The position numbers were made by a program, and so were the translations under genes. A DNA stretch of 64,000 bases from Anaeramoeba flamelloides (Eukaryota; Metamonada; Anaeramoebidae): positions 5,952,001-6,016,000 of the forward strand of contig JANTQA010000026.1 of NCBI GenBank assembly GCA_027625915.1. Reading direction: 5' to 3'. How positions within the stretch are numbered: position 1 is the first letter of the stretch; each line of letters starts with the position of its first letter. The notes under the pieces were generated by a model. It ran no database searches, had not been told where the DNA came from, and was given only the letters and a program-made list of their open reading frames with translations. Positions 43,401 through 53,100 of this stretch are shown piece by piece.

Positions 43401-45949
43401 AAAATACCAGATCTATCAGTTCTTCAAAATATTATTAAAAGGGTTTTTATTGTAAAAATAATCCCATTCTACAATCTCAAAAAACATCCAATAATAAGTC
43501 CACTTAGAGATCTGAAATAATTCTTTTTTAAATACTAATTCAATTTCATCAAGGTAGAATTCATTTTGAGTATTTTATTTAACTTAAATTCAATTTTTAA
43601 ATTAATTTGTCAAATTAAAAACTTTTGATAAAAAATCAAAGTAATTTTTGAAAAATAAAAAAATCTAAAGAAAGGAAATTTTCAAATAGATACAATAAAA
43701 ATGATCTTCAAAACTCATATCCAACAACAACTATAACAACACACCTCTTTAAATATTGCTTTAGCTTTGAAATATTTCCTAGATAAGAGGAATTATTAAC
43801 CAATGAAGAAATACTAAAAATTGAAAATTGCAGTAGAACATTTTGAGGTTAAAAAAAACTTTCCATACTTTAATGATCAGAACTTTAAAGAGAAGAAACT
43901 CACACAACCATTCTTCTCTTTATAAAAAATAACAAATTAATTCCAAATAGAGGAAAAATAAAAAACCACAAATTTTTAATCGAGGTCGTTTCATTTTTTT
44001 TTCTTTTTATAATATTTTAGTTTTTACCCAAAATTAAAAGAAGAGATGTTCGAATTGAAACAGTACATACAACAAAAGAAACTCAAAATAAGAGTGTACT
44101 TACAAAGCCAACTTTAACTACCCAAACTTATACTCAAGAAAAACCGCAAATTGAAGATAATAAACAAATTCAAGAAGAATTAAAAAAAGAAAGAGAAGAA
44201 AGCCAAAAAAAATTTGAGTCCTTAAACACAACAAATGCGCGTCAAAAAATAAATGAAATTGACTCTCTCCTAAATAGGTTAAAATCAAATTCTATTCAAA
44301 ATATAAGCCAACAAAATGTAACCAATAACAACAATAATAAAAATAATTTAAGTCAAAATACAAACCAAAATGTTAACCAAAGTAAGAACTTAATTACTTT
44401 ACAACAACAACAAAATTTAGAGAAACTAAAAATGTTGAGAAAGAATCAAAATATAAGCCTAAACCAAAATGATCAACAACAGCAGGAGAAACAACAACAA
44501 GAAGAACAGCAACAACAAACACTTCAACAACTGTCACAACAGCAGGAACAGGAGAAGCAACAGCAAATACTTCAACAGCAGCAGCAACAACAACAACCCC
44601 AACAAAAATGGGATAAATTGAGACAGCTACAACAAAAAAGACAACAACAAACATTAGGAAAAATGAGATCTTTAGGACAAAGAAGCATGTTAGGCACAAA
44701 CAACCAAAATCAACAACAAGACAATAACCAATCGTCAACAACAACTGGTGGCTCTAATCGAAATATGTCAAAATTAGCACAATTACAAAATTTAAAAAAA
44801 AAAAGAACCTTAGGCTTTCAAAATGATCCAATACAAACGCAAACACAAACACAAACACAAACACAAACACAAACGCAAATGCAAACCCTACAATTTAATC
44901 AAAATCCACAAGACACAATCGTCATTGATGAAACTGAATTAAATGAAAAGAAATCCCAACTAGAATTTATTATTGAGGAAACATTAAAAAGAAAAAATAT
45001 ATCACAAAAATTAGAAGAAAATATTCTCGAATCTAAAAAGGATTTAGATCAATCTAAAAAAGATTATGAACAATTTGAAATGTCTAATAGTCAAGAAATT
45101 GAAAAGATTGCTCAATTATTAATAAAACTTCAACAAGAGCAGGAGCAGCAATCACAAATATTCCAACAAAAGCAAAATGAGTTAAATCAACAAATAAATA
45201 AACAAATTGAACAAAGTAATATACTGAATCAGGAAACCGAACAATTAATTATTGAACAGCAAAAATTAGAACGAGAAATATTGCTTGAGAAACAGAAAGT
45301 CGAAGAACAAAGAAGATTGGAAGAACAAAGAATATTGGAAGAACAAAAAAGATTAGAGGAGCAAAGAAGATTGGAAGAACAAGAAAGATTAGAACAACAA
45401 AGAAAATTAGAGGAACAAAGGAAATTAGAAGAACAACAAAGATTAGAAGAACAGCGGAAATTAGAGGAACAAAGGAAATTAGAAGAACAACAACAGCAAG
45501 CACAAACAACAACAACAACAACAACAACCAATCTTGATTCAATATTGGGACAACTTAGAAGTCGAAGAAACATTGGTATGCAATCAACACAAAGCACAGC
45601 GACAAACAAGACAACAACCACAATCATTACAACAGATCCCAATACCAACACTACTTCCACAACCAACACCAACACCACGTCTACAACCACAAACAATAAT
45701 CTCGAGTCAATTCTTGGAAGACTATCACAAAAGCGTACCACATTGGGATCAACAACAAACACAACGACTTCTACTGAACCGAAAACAACTAATGTTGACG
45801 AATTACTTGCTAAAATGAGAAACAAAAACTCTTTTACAAACAGAACAACAACATCTACAAATACAAATCCCCAAACACTATCACAGCCACGCGAAACTGG
45901 TAAAACCAATATTGACCAATTATTACAAAGGCTCAGAAGCAAAAATTAA
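37436..45949 (+). CDS. RG-rich, PH-domain, Q-rich coiled-coil protein (three exons)
   Basis: Exons 37436-37609, 37718-37993 and 44021-45949 all join in phase 0 with GT-AG sites and code 792 residues. Residues 1-30 are Arg/Gly-rich (MSYRGRGARGSRGG). About 50-150 form a PH domain: KEGLVLMEKKSGKFSKKSNF at its start, KKYAVI, and the terminal helix ELEKWAVALAN with its key Trp. The long last exon is Q-rich, then coiled coil at about 44940-45500 with tandem LEEQRRLEEQ units, then Thr/Asn-rich. A short motif of the type (I/V)DxLLxxLRxK recurs along it. PH and coiled-coil regions suggest a membrane-associated adaptor; no enzyme domain is seen. The join across the 6-kb intron rests on phase and lack of another partner, so the last exon could belong to a separate gene. 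Confidence 0.75.
38511..38709. repeat. TA-flanked palindromic MITE, family C (copy 2)
   Basis: Bounded by TA, with tips TACAGTAAGTTCCACTTTTA and GGGGAACTGACTGTA. The arms contain TTAAACAAAATTTAAGGCAC and its complement GTGCCTTAAATTTTGTTTAA, a nearly perfect hairpin. It is better preserved than the copy at 32767. Confidence 0.85.
39446..39643. repeat. MITE, family O
   Basis: Left end TTTTTCAAATAAAAGGGCAC, right end TGTGCCCTTTTATTTGAAA, a near-perfect terminal inverted repeat of about 17-20 bases enclosing about 160 bases without coding capacity. A related end, GGTGTGCCCTTTTGTTTGAA, stands alone at 40112-40135, so a second, damaged copy probably lay between. Confidence 0.75.
40375..41000. repeat. 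Old dispersed repeat, family P (copy 2)
   Basis: Aligns in patches with 34440-34980, through AGAAATCTTATTATCT, ATACACTTTA and AATAAAACCAC near 40570-40640, and CAAAACATT, TTTAAAAACTTG further on. Boundaries are vague. Confidence 0.4.
42097..42652. repeat. Long-arm foldback element, family D (copy 1)
   Basis: The arms are about 170 bases each. The left starts TACAATCCCTGAAATTTGAA and includes GATCGGTCTTGTACTTTGAA. The right is the reverse complement, ending GGGGATTGTA at about 42652. Arm identity is high, with only a few mismatches. The loop (about 200 bases) is A/T-rich. The TA at each edge fits a TA target duplication. Copy 2 is at 54404. Confidence 0.85.
42830..43280. repeat. MITE, family E (copy 2)
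   Basis: Starts ACGACAAGAATAGCACAATC and ends ACAATTTTTGTGCTTTTTTT near 43270. It matches 51316-51782 in the same orientation and 29551-30000 in reverse. Shared interior strings are ATACAAATACTTTC and GATTTCAGTCTCTGATATTC. Confidence 0.75.
44830..44885 (+). repeat. Coding CAAACA-type tandem repeat
   Basis: Tandem ACACAA/ACGCAA units code alternating Gln and Thr in the Q-rich part of the PH/coiled-coil protein. The six-base unit keeps the frame. Confidence 0.85.
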
Positions 45950-46590
45950 TTGACTACATGTTGAAATTTATCTTTTAAATTTTGTTTAAACTTTTTAAAT
46001 TTTTATTTAATTATTTTTTTATATTTTTTTATATTTTATTTTATTTATTTTATAAAAAAATTATTTTAAATCCAAACTTCAAGAAATTACTACCTAAACA
46101 ATTAAAAAATGTTTTTTCTCTATATTTTTTATTTTGTAAAAATTAAAACAATGAACTAATTAAATTATTACAAATTTATGAATCAAATAAATCCTGAATT
46201 TAATAATAAAAATAAAAACTTTATTAAAATGTTAAACCAAACAAGAGAAACTTTCATAAAAGTTTCTTAAAGGAAATGTTTCAATCTGGAAAAAATTAAA
46301 GAAATAATCAAATTTTTAAAAAAATAAATCAGTTCGAGAATTTGATGAAACAAATAATTATAAATTGAGAAAAAACAATTGATGAATTATTTATTAAATT
46401 ATGTTTTTTTATTAAAATGGCTGAAACGATATTTTTGTTAAATGTATAACAGGTGAAACTGAAAAAAATATAATTGTTGTTTAAAAAAATAAATTTATTA
46501 TTTATTCAGAAATCTGGAAATAAGGATGAGCAAGTAAATTATCGACATTTATCTAGAGAGCAATATCTTTTAGGTTTTTTTTATTCATTG
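45950..46590. other. 3' flank of the PH/coiled-coil gene
   Basis: A/T-rich 3' flank with no coding exon. AATAAA-type strings occur at about 46187 and 46208, in a position where a polyadenylation signal could lie. Confidence 0.4.
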
Positions 46591-46594
46591 ATAA

Positions 46595-47060
46595 TAATTA
46601 AATTCCAAAATTTTGGTCATATTGTTAAAAAGTTGTAGGATCTGATTAATACCATACTTTTCACTCAATTTGAAAATAATTTTTATTTTACAAACTATTT
46701 CATTTTTTGTAATTTCTATTTTGTTTTCATTTCCTTTTTTCCAGTTAAATAATCTGTTTCCTTAGATATGGAAATTTTTTCTCAATGGTTGATAGAAGGG
46801 TTAATACCAAGTTTGTTAAATTGGAAAATAACGATACAATTGGTTGATGATATATTATCATTTGATCCATCAACATTTATTCGTCAAATTTCAACAAATT
46901 TACTGATACGTATATTACGCTCGTTTCATTATTTGGGACATACTTGTTTTGATTTTTTTGTTTTATATTTTGTTCTTTGATTTGGATGAAAATGATTACA
47001 CATAAAAAACATTAATACTATGTTACTTATATGTGGTTTGATATTAGGTTTGTAAAAATA
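46595..47060 (+). repeat. Dispersed repeat, family G (copy 1), with exon-like open frame
   Basis: Matches 60965-61440 over about 460 bases in the same orientation. Both copies have a polypyrimidine tract ending TTTCCTTTTTTCCAG. In this copy a frame from 46768 to 46980 codes 70 residues, including FSQWLIEGLIPSLLNWKI and FDPSTFIRQISTNLLIRILR. The protein is not recognised. In the other copy the frame is destroyed. The repeat may have captured an exon of a host gene, or it may be the coding remnant of an unknown element. Confidence 0.5.
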
Positions 47061-47519
47061 TAATTTTTCACACTGGGTCGATTTTTGATTCATTTTTATT
47101 TCTAAGTCTAGGAGAATGTGTATTTTTTGACCAAAAAATTAGTTATTTTCTATTTGTCAGAATGTGTTTTGAATTGGATCCTTTTTATGTCAGATCTATT
47201 TATCTAATCAATATAGCAATTTGATATGTAAAACTGCTTTAAAAAAATGAATTTTCAATGCATTTCTAAATGCCCTTTGATGTAAAATATTGATTAATTC
47301 ATTAAAATTGGTTTTAACTTTATCAAGATTAATTTTTAAATAAGTTTGTTCCTCTAGCCAAATTCCTAGATATAAAATTTGTTTAGGATTTGTAGTTTTT
47401 TAAGGTTTTATCTGTATTTGGATTTATTACAAAATATCTAATAATTTTTTATATTTGATCCACTCGATAATTTATTTAAAAAAATAGATATTATCAAATA
47501 TGTTGTTTAAATAACAAAA

Positions 47520-48460
47520 ATTAGTATTTGTTTTTTTTTATTGATGGGGGAATTGTAAATTACACTCTAAATATCTAATAACTTGTATTTCACCAAAAAA
47601 ATTTTCAGTGTAAAATGATAGATTTCAAGATTTTTCAAGGAGAAGAAATAGCCAATTTTTTTTTTAGAACTAAAAAGCAAAAGTCAAAAATGGGAAAGAA
47701 AAAATGAAAAAAAAAAAAAAAAAAAAAAAAAGGATTTTTAAAAAGGGTTTATAACACAAGTGTAAATATGAATGTTGTAAAAAATAGAGTTTTTCAATTT
47801 TTTGGTCAAATTAAAGAGTTACATGCATTTATCCATTTTTTTGGGAATAGTAAACCAACCACTTTGATTTTTATGCTTAAATGGATTTTTAATATAAAAT
47901 TGTTTGGTGAGCACCAATACTTTGTTTGAAAAAAGATTTTTTTTAAAAATTTAAAGATTGGTATTTCAGAAACGATTTTTTGATTAAAATTATTATTATT
48001 CTATTAAAATAGTCAGATATTATATTTGCTAAAACCAAAAAATTGGATAAATACATGTAACTCTTTATTTGAACTAAAAATTGGAAAAACTCTATTTTTT
48101 ACAACATTCATATTTACTCTTGTGAACAAGCAATTGATAGAAAATTAAATAAAAAAACCAATGTTATAATTAATTAAAGAATCCCAAAATCACATTCACG
48201 ATACTTTTGGTTGATTTAATAATTTGATAATTGATCATGAATTTTCATTTGAGGATCGTTATTAAGATCGTTAAATCCTTTTTTTTTTTTGATCTGATTT
48301 ACTCAAAAATTTATTCTTTTTTAGTTCTTTCTTTTTTGTTTTTATATTCAAGTAACTCATACTTTTGTTTTTTAGTGTCTATAGTATTAGCGAATATCCT
48401 TTTGATTTTTTTCATTTGCAACTCTTATTGCCAATTTAAAGAAGATTAAACCAGATGAAA
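47520..48460. repeat. Dispersed repeat R+F (copy 3), split by a family H element
   Basis: Blocks in order are TTGATGGGGGAATTGTAAATTACACTC, here broken into its recognisable parts, an A-run, the joint at AATTAATTAAAG (about 48170), GATCATGAATTTTCATTTGAG (about 48234), AAGTAACTCATACTTTTG, and an end near 48460. A 370-base family H element interrupts it at 47755-48124. The inverse copy at 61440-62040 lacks that insertion. Confidence 0.7.
47755..48124. repeat. MITE, family H, with an empty-site match elsewhere
   Basis: Terminal inverted repeats of about 95 bases begin CACAAGTGTAAATATGAATG and end ACTCTTGTG. Inside the arms ATAGAGTTTTTCAATTTTT faces its complement. The flanks read TTTATAA before and AACAAGCAATTG after, while the other copy of the host repeat (61799-61809, inverse) reads TTTATAACAAGCAATTGG without the insert. 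This identifies the borders within a few bases. Confidence 0.85.
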
Positions 48461-48589
48461 ATTCAAAAAAAAAAAAGAAATTTTGTTATTTATACTCTTA
48501 ATATTAGAAAAAGAATCTTACTTAATCTTTTAAATTTCAAGATATTTGATAACTATTTGTTACTAAAATAAAAGTTCTATTTTTTTTTC

Positions 48590-48705
48590 TCTTTAAGGAT
48601 TCAATATTTGATTGATTTACAATTTTGTATTTTTAATATAAGATTAAATTTCTAAACTTAGTCCATATCAACTCTCAGAAATTATCCAAAGTGATATTTC
48701 CTAAA
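48590..48705. repeat. Fragment of old repeat P
   Basis: About 115 bases similar to 35590-35705, with GATTCAATAT, AATATAAGATTAAA and ATATCAACTCTCAGAAATTA. It is isolated and without ends. Confidence 0.4.
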
Positions 48706-49351
48706 AATAAAAATGTTTGACAATTTTTTCACTTCACTGTTTGGATATAAAAAATACAAAGATAAAAGGATTAGATATTATGACTGAAAATATAAACCCC
48801 AATTCAAAATTTTTAACATACCACAATTGTATTTGTGAAAAAAAAACTTATTTAATCAACATAAGAATAAATAGGAAAATAGAACCATTCGCTAATTGAA
48901 TTTTTAACACTTTTCAATAAATTACAATACTTAAAAAACAAAAAATAAATAATTATCAATACAAATATATCAAGGGTGTGTTAAAAATTTTGGAGATGGC
49001 AAAACAAAAAAATGCATGAGTAAATTTGTTGAAATTCTATTAGGAATATTGATCAATCAAAAGTTTAGATACCACCAACTAATTTTATTTGAGTTCTTCC
49101 ATTTTATAAAACTCAACTTTAATCTAATATCAATAGTTGAAAAAAAAATTTGATCGAAGGAAACAAGTTACGTAATTCAAAAAATGAAATGAAAACAAAA
49201 AAATTAAAACATGAAAAAATCATTTTCATATTTTAAAAAAAAACAAAATTTAGTTCCAATTTGAATGAAATTGTATAATTATGATTGTTTGGACCGTTTT
49301 AGAAATGAGGAAAATTTTGAATTTTAGTTTAATAAGGAAAAAAGAACCTCT

Positions 49352-49487
49352 TATTAAAAATGATAAATTCATCTCTCTAAAGTTGATAAAGGAAATTGTT
49401 TATCGGGTTTAATTGTATCCTTGTGTAAATAAGTACTTTATTTCCTTTCTGATTAAAAAAAATAAGAGTCACTTGTCCCTTAAAAAG
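49352..49487. repeat. Dispersed repeat, family N (copy 3, inverse)
   Basis: The reverse complement of the blocks at 2446-2600 and 2868-2975. It includes ATCTCTCTAAAGTTGATAAA, CGGGTTTAATTGTATCCTTG and the end CACTTGTCCCTT. It lies about 670 bases upstream of the RalGAP-beta start. Confidence 0.55.
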
Positions 49488-49489
49488 AT

Positions 49490-50155
49490 TTTTAGAATTT
49501 GAGAAAATATCTTTTCCAAAATATGAGAAATGAAACCACTTGAAAATAATCTAAGAACAAACAGTATATGGTTGATAATTCTACAATATAATATGACCTT
49601 TTATCTTCTTTTACTATTTGTTCGTAATTAACTTTACTCAACATTTTTATTTTACCTTTTCTTATAGTTTCGAATTTTGAGATGTTTTCTAAACCATTCT
49701 TAAAACTTAGTTTTGAAAAAGGAACTTTTTAAAATCATACCAAATTAGTATTCTCTTTATGAGAAAAAATGTTGATGTGTTGAGCAAATAATTTTGAATA
49801 ATTTGTATTGTTGAATTTGATTCTTAGTAAACACCTAAATCTAACTTAATTGAATATTTTATGAAACAAAAAGGAAGTTTTTATTTGTAATTGTATTTTC
49901 CAGAATTTATGATTTTTTCGAATTTTATTTTTGGTAATTTATTTTTTAATTGCAATGTTTTTAAAACACATTTCAAAAATCTTACATAACCCAGACAATT
50001 CAAGTACTTTTTCGTTTCCACTTTTTTAGAACACAAATAGTTTACAGCAAACAGCAAACAAAAAAAAAATTACACCTTACTTCGTTTGAATAAACACGGA
50101 TCGTTCCTTTTTAACAAAAATAAAAAAAAACTCTTTAACAAAAAAATAAATAGAA
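49490..50155. other. Presumed promoter region of the RalGAP-beta gene
   Basis: No repeat or exon is recognised. The last 130 bases are less AT-rich (CACGGATCGTTCC at about 50096) and end in an A-rich leader before the ATG at 50156. Confidence 0.35.
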
Positions 50156-53100
50156 ATGGGTGTGTTACAAAACTTTCCAATTGCAGAAAAAAAGAGTATC
50201 ATTCAAATTGTATTGAGTGTGTACTTAAAAACAGAAAAATTAGATGAAATTTTTTCCAACACCTTTCAAATCAAATGGTTTTTTGAATTTTCAGGGCTGG
50301 CTTTAACCTTACCAATAGAAAATTCTTCCATCATAGAGAAATCTTTACTTCTTTACGATCAGTGGGTTTCAGAAGAAAGGTTTCCAAAAGCGTTTTATTC
50401 AGAAGACAAACTGTTTTTTATTAGGGTAACTTATTTACACTTTTTCTTCTTTTTGTTTTTTCTGTAAAAAAACTTTTTATTTTTTTTTTTTTTTTTTTTG
50501 GAATTTACGATCATGAGTGACTTTTTTAAACATCCAAAATTGAGAAAAATAGAACAGGTTTGTATTTTGTGGATACAAACTACTTCACTTTTTGGACTTG
50601 ATGAAAACTAAAACATAAACTCAACTTTTTATACATCTTTGCGAATATGCCAAATGAAGAAATTGAATTTTTTTTTTTTCATTTTCAATTCCTTTTTTGT
50701 CAAGATTGAAAAGAAAAAAGATTGGAAAAACCTTTTTAGTCACAACAAAAATTGAAAAAGATTTCACTTTACTGATCTAATAAACGAAGTGAGTGAAAAT
50801 TTTACCCCTGATCTTCCTTGTGCATCTGTTGCTTTTTTTCAATGCAACCAATTTGAATTTAAAAATTATCTCACTAAACTTTCAGAGATCGTTTTAACAA
50901 TTAAATCCCAGAGCATTGGATTTACTCTTTGGTGCGAATTTGAAGTGTTGAAAATGTTTTTAGAATGCCAAAAAAAGGAAAATAGATGAAATTTATTCCT
51001 TTTTTTCTTTTTCTAACAATAAAAGTAAAGTCATTTTCAGAGTCATCCAAAAGACGCAAAAAAAATAGAATCTCAAGATTCTAATGTATTTTTGAAAATA
51101 TAACATAGAATCTTGTGGTTCTAATTTTAAAAAGTTATTCAAAATGCGTTGTTAAGTAGCATATCAAATTTTTGGCGAACATTCTATTGGTGTTCCTAAA
51201 ATTTGTAAAGAATTTTATCAAAAAAATTATTCGATAGTTATTTAAATTTTAGCGTCTTGAGGTTCTATTGTTTAGCAATTCAGTTTCTTCCCTTTTTTTT
51301 TCCTTAATTAATTGTAAAACGACAAGATCACGACTAGAATAGCACAATCCATATAAATACTTTCAAGAATTTTGTAAACTTTCAGACTGATAGTATGAAA
51401 GATTTCAGTTTCTGGTATTCTTTTGTATTTTTTCAAATTACAACTACTTGAAAGTTTTTTAAAGCCCAAAAAGGGTAAAAAAAAAAAAATAATTAAAAAA
51501 GATAAGATTTGGAATTTGTTTGAAATTTTTTGAAAGTTATTTGAAATTAAAAATATTTTTTTGCATTTTAAAACCTGAAACTCTTTTTTTGAAAACCAAA
51601 AAGTGGAACATTTGGAATTTAATTGAAAGTTTTTCTCGGTTTTAATTGCAAAAACTTTTAAAATTGAAAGTTGTTTGGATTTTGATCTTTTAATTACCAT
51701 CAAAATTTGAAATAATTTCAAAAAAACAAAGATTTGTGAAATACAAAAAGTGACCACAATTTTTGTGCTATTTTTGTCATGATTTTAATTTTTTTTTAAC
51801 ATTTTTTTTCATTTTTTATATTTTTTTACCTTTTTTTTTTATAATCAACAAGAAAAAAGAGGGATAAAATTAGTCTTTCAAAATGAAATTTAGAAGTAAA
51901 CTATTTCCATAAAATGGACTTGTTCTTCAAATAAAAAAAGTTATTGTAACAAAAAAAAAGAAAAAGAAAAGAAAAATCGAAAATTGAACTTTCTGTTTGA
52001 ATTCAATCAAAAAGTTTAATAAAAGACAAATTATTTGAAAGAATTAAAATCAACCAAGACACTTCAACGAAAAAAAAATATGAATAATTAGTGATACCTT
52101 TTCAGGGTTTTGTCTCAAAAACGAATAACTTTTATTATTATGATTATTATTGCTGTCTTCAAAATAAAAAATTCTTTTGAATTTTATTTGTTTTATTAGA
52201 TTTTAAAGCAATTCCAAACCAGATGCAGACGAGTTAACTTACTATCGAATTTTTAAAAGTAGTTAAATTTTCTTTAAACCCATTTCAATTGAAATCACCA
52301 ATTATAGTCTCTGTGATTTCTGTTCTCAAATATTTTTTTATTATCCTTAAGATTGAAGATCCTTGACAAAAAGGAAATTATTTTCAACTTTTTTCAAAAA
52401 AACTTTAAAAAATTAGGGAAAAAAAAAGTTGAAAAGATGTTGAAGAAGGTTATCACAATTATAATTTTGTGTTTTCATTGTTAAGGGACCAGTCTTTCAC
52501 TACAACAGGGCAAAATTTTAAAATCTGTTATTGGTGGTATTCTCTACTTGTAAATTTTGTATATGACAAGTGACAAAAAATTTTGATCGACTCAGAAACC
52601 CAGAAAAAGAAAAATTTTTCAGTGAGATCAAATTTTTATTTCTATTTTTTATATAAAAAGAAAATTATTATAATGATTTTATTTCTAAAATTATAATAAC
52701 TTTTTACCCTATTTTTTACCCATTTTCATCATTATTATTCAATAAATAGTCCTTGTTATAAGGAATATTAATGTAAATTTTTTTTTTTCTTTTTTGAGAT
52801 AATTCTTTTGGTTAAACAAAAAAAAGTGTTTAATTCAACATATTGAAAAATATTTGTATTGTTTTTTAGAATGACAGTTATAACCATTAAAGTTTTTCAA
52901 ACAATTTAGAAATTTTTACAAATAATCATATTTTTATTTTAAAATAAAATTTGATTTTTTCAAAATAAAATTTTCTTGAAGACATTTGGAAATTAGGTAA
53001 TTTTATCCTCAAAATTCAAAATCAATTTTTTTCTGACAAAAATAATTTAAATTGTTATAATGGTTCTGGTCAAGAAGACCAAATAATTTGTTAGAAAATT

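Larger units (their letters stand above)
37994..44020. other. 6-kb repeat-filled intron
   Basis: The donor is AAC|GTAAAT and the acceptor ATATTTTAG. It contains a family C element (38511-38709), a family O element (39446-39643) and a solo end (40112-40135), old repeat P (40375-41000), a large foldback D (42097-42652) and a family E element (42830-43280). The remaining stretches (38000-38500, 38710-39440, 41000-42090, 43285-44020) are AT-rich with no exon I can support. Confidence 0.6.

Noticed and set aside
44394-45942. Several long minus-strand frames rich in Val, Leu, Ser and Cys
   Set aside because: They are mirror frames of the Q-rich and Glu/Gln coiled-coil coding exon, with no start or splice context and no domain.
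50516-50555. A 40-base acceptor-to-donor segment (TGACTTTTTTAAACATCC onward) as the missing exon
   Set aside because: Its length is 1 mod 3 as required, but it opens with a stop in the needed phase.
50789-50989. Candidate for the missing RalGAP-beta exon
   Set aside because: It is too long, does not resemble the expected residues, and has no usable donor before its stop.
51308-51757. Minus-strand frame of 149 codons
   Set aside because: It coincides with a family E element. The other copies lack a corresponding frame, so it is accidental.
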